Positions 62,973-64,000 of a DNA stretch of 64,000 bases are shown piece after piece. Within the stretch, counting starts at the first letter, position 1; each line of letters opens with the position of its first letter. The notes under the pieces were generated by a model. That model worked only from the letters and a program-made list of their open reading frames with translations, ran no database searches and had not been told where the DNA came from. The stretch is taken from contig BPGE01000001.1 in NCBI GenBank assembly GCA_026002875.1, positions 744,001 through 808,000 of the forward strand, given 5' to 3'. The translations under genes were made by a program, and so were the position numbers. Origin of the DNA: Bryobacteraceae bacterium (GTDB lineage Bacteria > Acidobacteriota > Terriglobia > Bryobacterales > Bryobacteraceae).

Positions 62973-64000
62973 CGCTTCAACTCCTCAAGCAGTCGCAGTG
63001 CCGCTTCCACCATCCGCTCCCCGCTCGATTCGGCGCAGCGCGCGGTCACGACCTCGTAGTTGCCTTCCTGCCAGGCCTTCCGGTCGGGGAAGTAGCCGAG
63101 GCTGCCGTTGGCCAGCGAGACGACCACCGTATGCCTGAAAGGCGAAGCCCTCTGGATCTCCAGGCCCAGCTCCACGAAAATCTCGCCGGGCAGGCCCACC
63201 CAGGCGATGTCATCTCCGGCGGCCAACACCTGCAGCTCGGCCCGGCACGCTGCGTCCTTGCGGGCCTCCAGATCAAGAATGCGCCGCGCCTTGACGATAT
63301 CGAGAAACGGCAGATTCTCGCCCTTGTCCCAGCGGGCGGCCACGGCGCGGCTCCATTCGAGCTCTTCCGGCGTGTGAGGCACGGGGGGCAGCGACAGCAC
63401 CGTCCGCGCCGTGCGCAGCCGCGGCTGCGGCGATGGCTGAAGCCCGGCCAGCGTGCGGATCACCTGGCCGGCCAGGATGGTGCCGATGCGGGCGGCTTCT
63501 TCGTGTCCCTTCTGGGGCCGCGCATCGGTGACGTCGAAATGGTTGACGTTGCCCGCGCAGCCGATCATGAACATCGTCAGGCCGCCGCCCCGCGCGCCCG
63601 AGACGAGGCGCGAGAGCGTGTAGGGATAGTCGGCCGACAGTTCCGTCCCTCCCACCGTGTCGAGGTGCAGAGCATAATTGACCAGCGTCGCGATGGGGGC
63701 GCCAGACTCGGCATCCACCGTAATCACTGAAACTCGCGGATCCACCGGCCCTGCCGGGCGGACGATCCGCGGATTCCGCTTGCCCGGGTTCCAGCCGACC
63801 GTTCCGTCCGTCATGAAGAAGCGGCGGTTGAACACGAGCGACGGCTCGCTGCCCGAGGCGAACGCCAGGCGCGCGGGCTGCATGGATTTCGCGGCCGAGG
63901 CCACGGCTTCCGCGATGCGTCCGGGCAGCCAATCGGCGAACCGGCCTGCGACGTCGGGGGCGGTGTGCGTGTGCGTGGCGCTGATGAACACGCGCTCCGG
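62969..64000 (-). CDS. neutral ceramidase-like protein, cut by window edge
   Basis: The C-terminal ~343 residues are visible; the gene enters from the right edge, with PERVFISATHTHTAPDVAGRF preceding any start. ATHTHTAPD is the histidine motif of the neutral/alkaline non-lysosomal ceramidase family. The rest (VNYALHLDTVGGTELSADYPYTLSRLV, MFMIGCAGNVNHFDVT, WVGLPGEIFVELGLEIQ, VVVSLANGSLGYFPDRKAWQEGNYEV) is also typical. Family members hydrolyse amide-linked lipids, but many acidobacterial homologues may have other substrates. Confidence 0.82.
   Translation of the reverse strand, partial: PERVFISATHTHTAPDVAGRFADWLPGRIAEAVASAAKSMQPARLAFASGSEPSLVFNRRFFMTDGTVGWNPGKRNPRIVRPAGPVDPRVSVITVDAESGAPIATLVNYALHLDTVGGTELSADYPYTLSRLVSGARGGGLTMFMIGCAGNVNHFDVTDARPQKGHEEAARIGTILAGQVIRTLAGLQPSPQPRLRTARTVLSLPPVPHTPEELEWSRAVAARWDKGENLPFLDIVKARRILDLEARKDAACRAELQVLAAGDDIAWVGLPGEIFVELGLEIQRASPFRHTVVVSLANGSLGYFPDRKAWQEGNYEVVTARCAESSGERMVEAALRLLEELKR

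Overview
The window looks like chromosomal DNA of an acidobacterium of the Solibacter/Bryobacter type. The grounds are its high GC content, a large Oar-like TonB receptor followed by TPR and ASPIC/UnbV (CRTAC1-like) proteins, many Gfo/Idh/MocA oxidoreductases and TIM-barrel isomerases with Tat-like leaders, plant-polysaccharide glycosidases, a hopanoid gene (hpnH) and a flagellar system. This is inference from gene content. No rRNA or tRNA gene was recognised.

Layout. 1-2580: the 3' end of hpnH and a translationally coupled small protein. The 3' half of the small gene is repeated as a perfect 180-bp direct repeat (430-609 and 2394-2573), bracketing an AT-richer 1.8-kb insert with one coiled-coil membrane-protein gene. 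2608-8613: carbohydrate use (GH30-like and GH5 glycosidases, KduD-like dehydrogenase, altronate dehydratase) plus a CAP-domain protein. 8741-13359: two secreted proteins, a RodZ-like HTH protein and flgM-flgN-like-flgK-flgL. 13791-18662: hydroxyacid dehydrogenases, a ChbG/YdjC deacetylase, a TIM-barrel isomerase and a thioredoxin-like protein. 18670-20520: flbD-motA-motB on the minus strand, behind a possible sigma-28 promoter. 20602-25940: a membrane acyltransferase, a type-B carboxylesterase, and an ArsR-methyltransferase fusion divergent from ahcY.

25941-27990 is gene-poor. It holds one secreted protein, a probably frameshifted Cys-rich small gene and a pair of REP-like palindromic units. 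27992-38214: quinone oxidoreductase, CPBP protease, an atypical peptide deformylase, PilZ, a MarR(Cys4)-protoglobin pair, a hybrid histidine kinase, a Gfo/Idh protein and a GNAT-like protein. 38361-43374: a TonB receptor and an S9 peptidase. 43383-52573: a minus-strand run (Oar-like receptor, TPR, deoxyhypusine-synthase-like enzyme, ASPIC/UnbV protein, unknown protein). 52939-56218: isomerase plus Gfo/Idh pair and argG. 56283-57625: a REP-associated tyrosine transposase (RAYT) flanked by four 137-bp highly structured repeats. 57988-64000: HD-GYP response regulator, deoC, an unknown secreted protein, an alpha/beta hydrolase, a Gfo/Idh protein and a ceramidase-like protein cut by the right edge.

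The most unusual items are the repeat-bracketed insert at 430-2573 and the RAYT with its 137-bp units. One of these units carries paired compensatory substitutions in a hairpin. I found no clear multi-gene defence island, prophage or CRISPR array.
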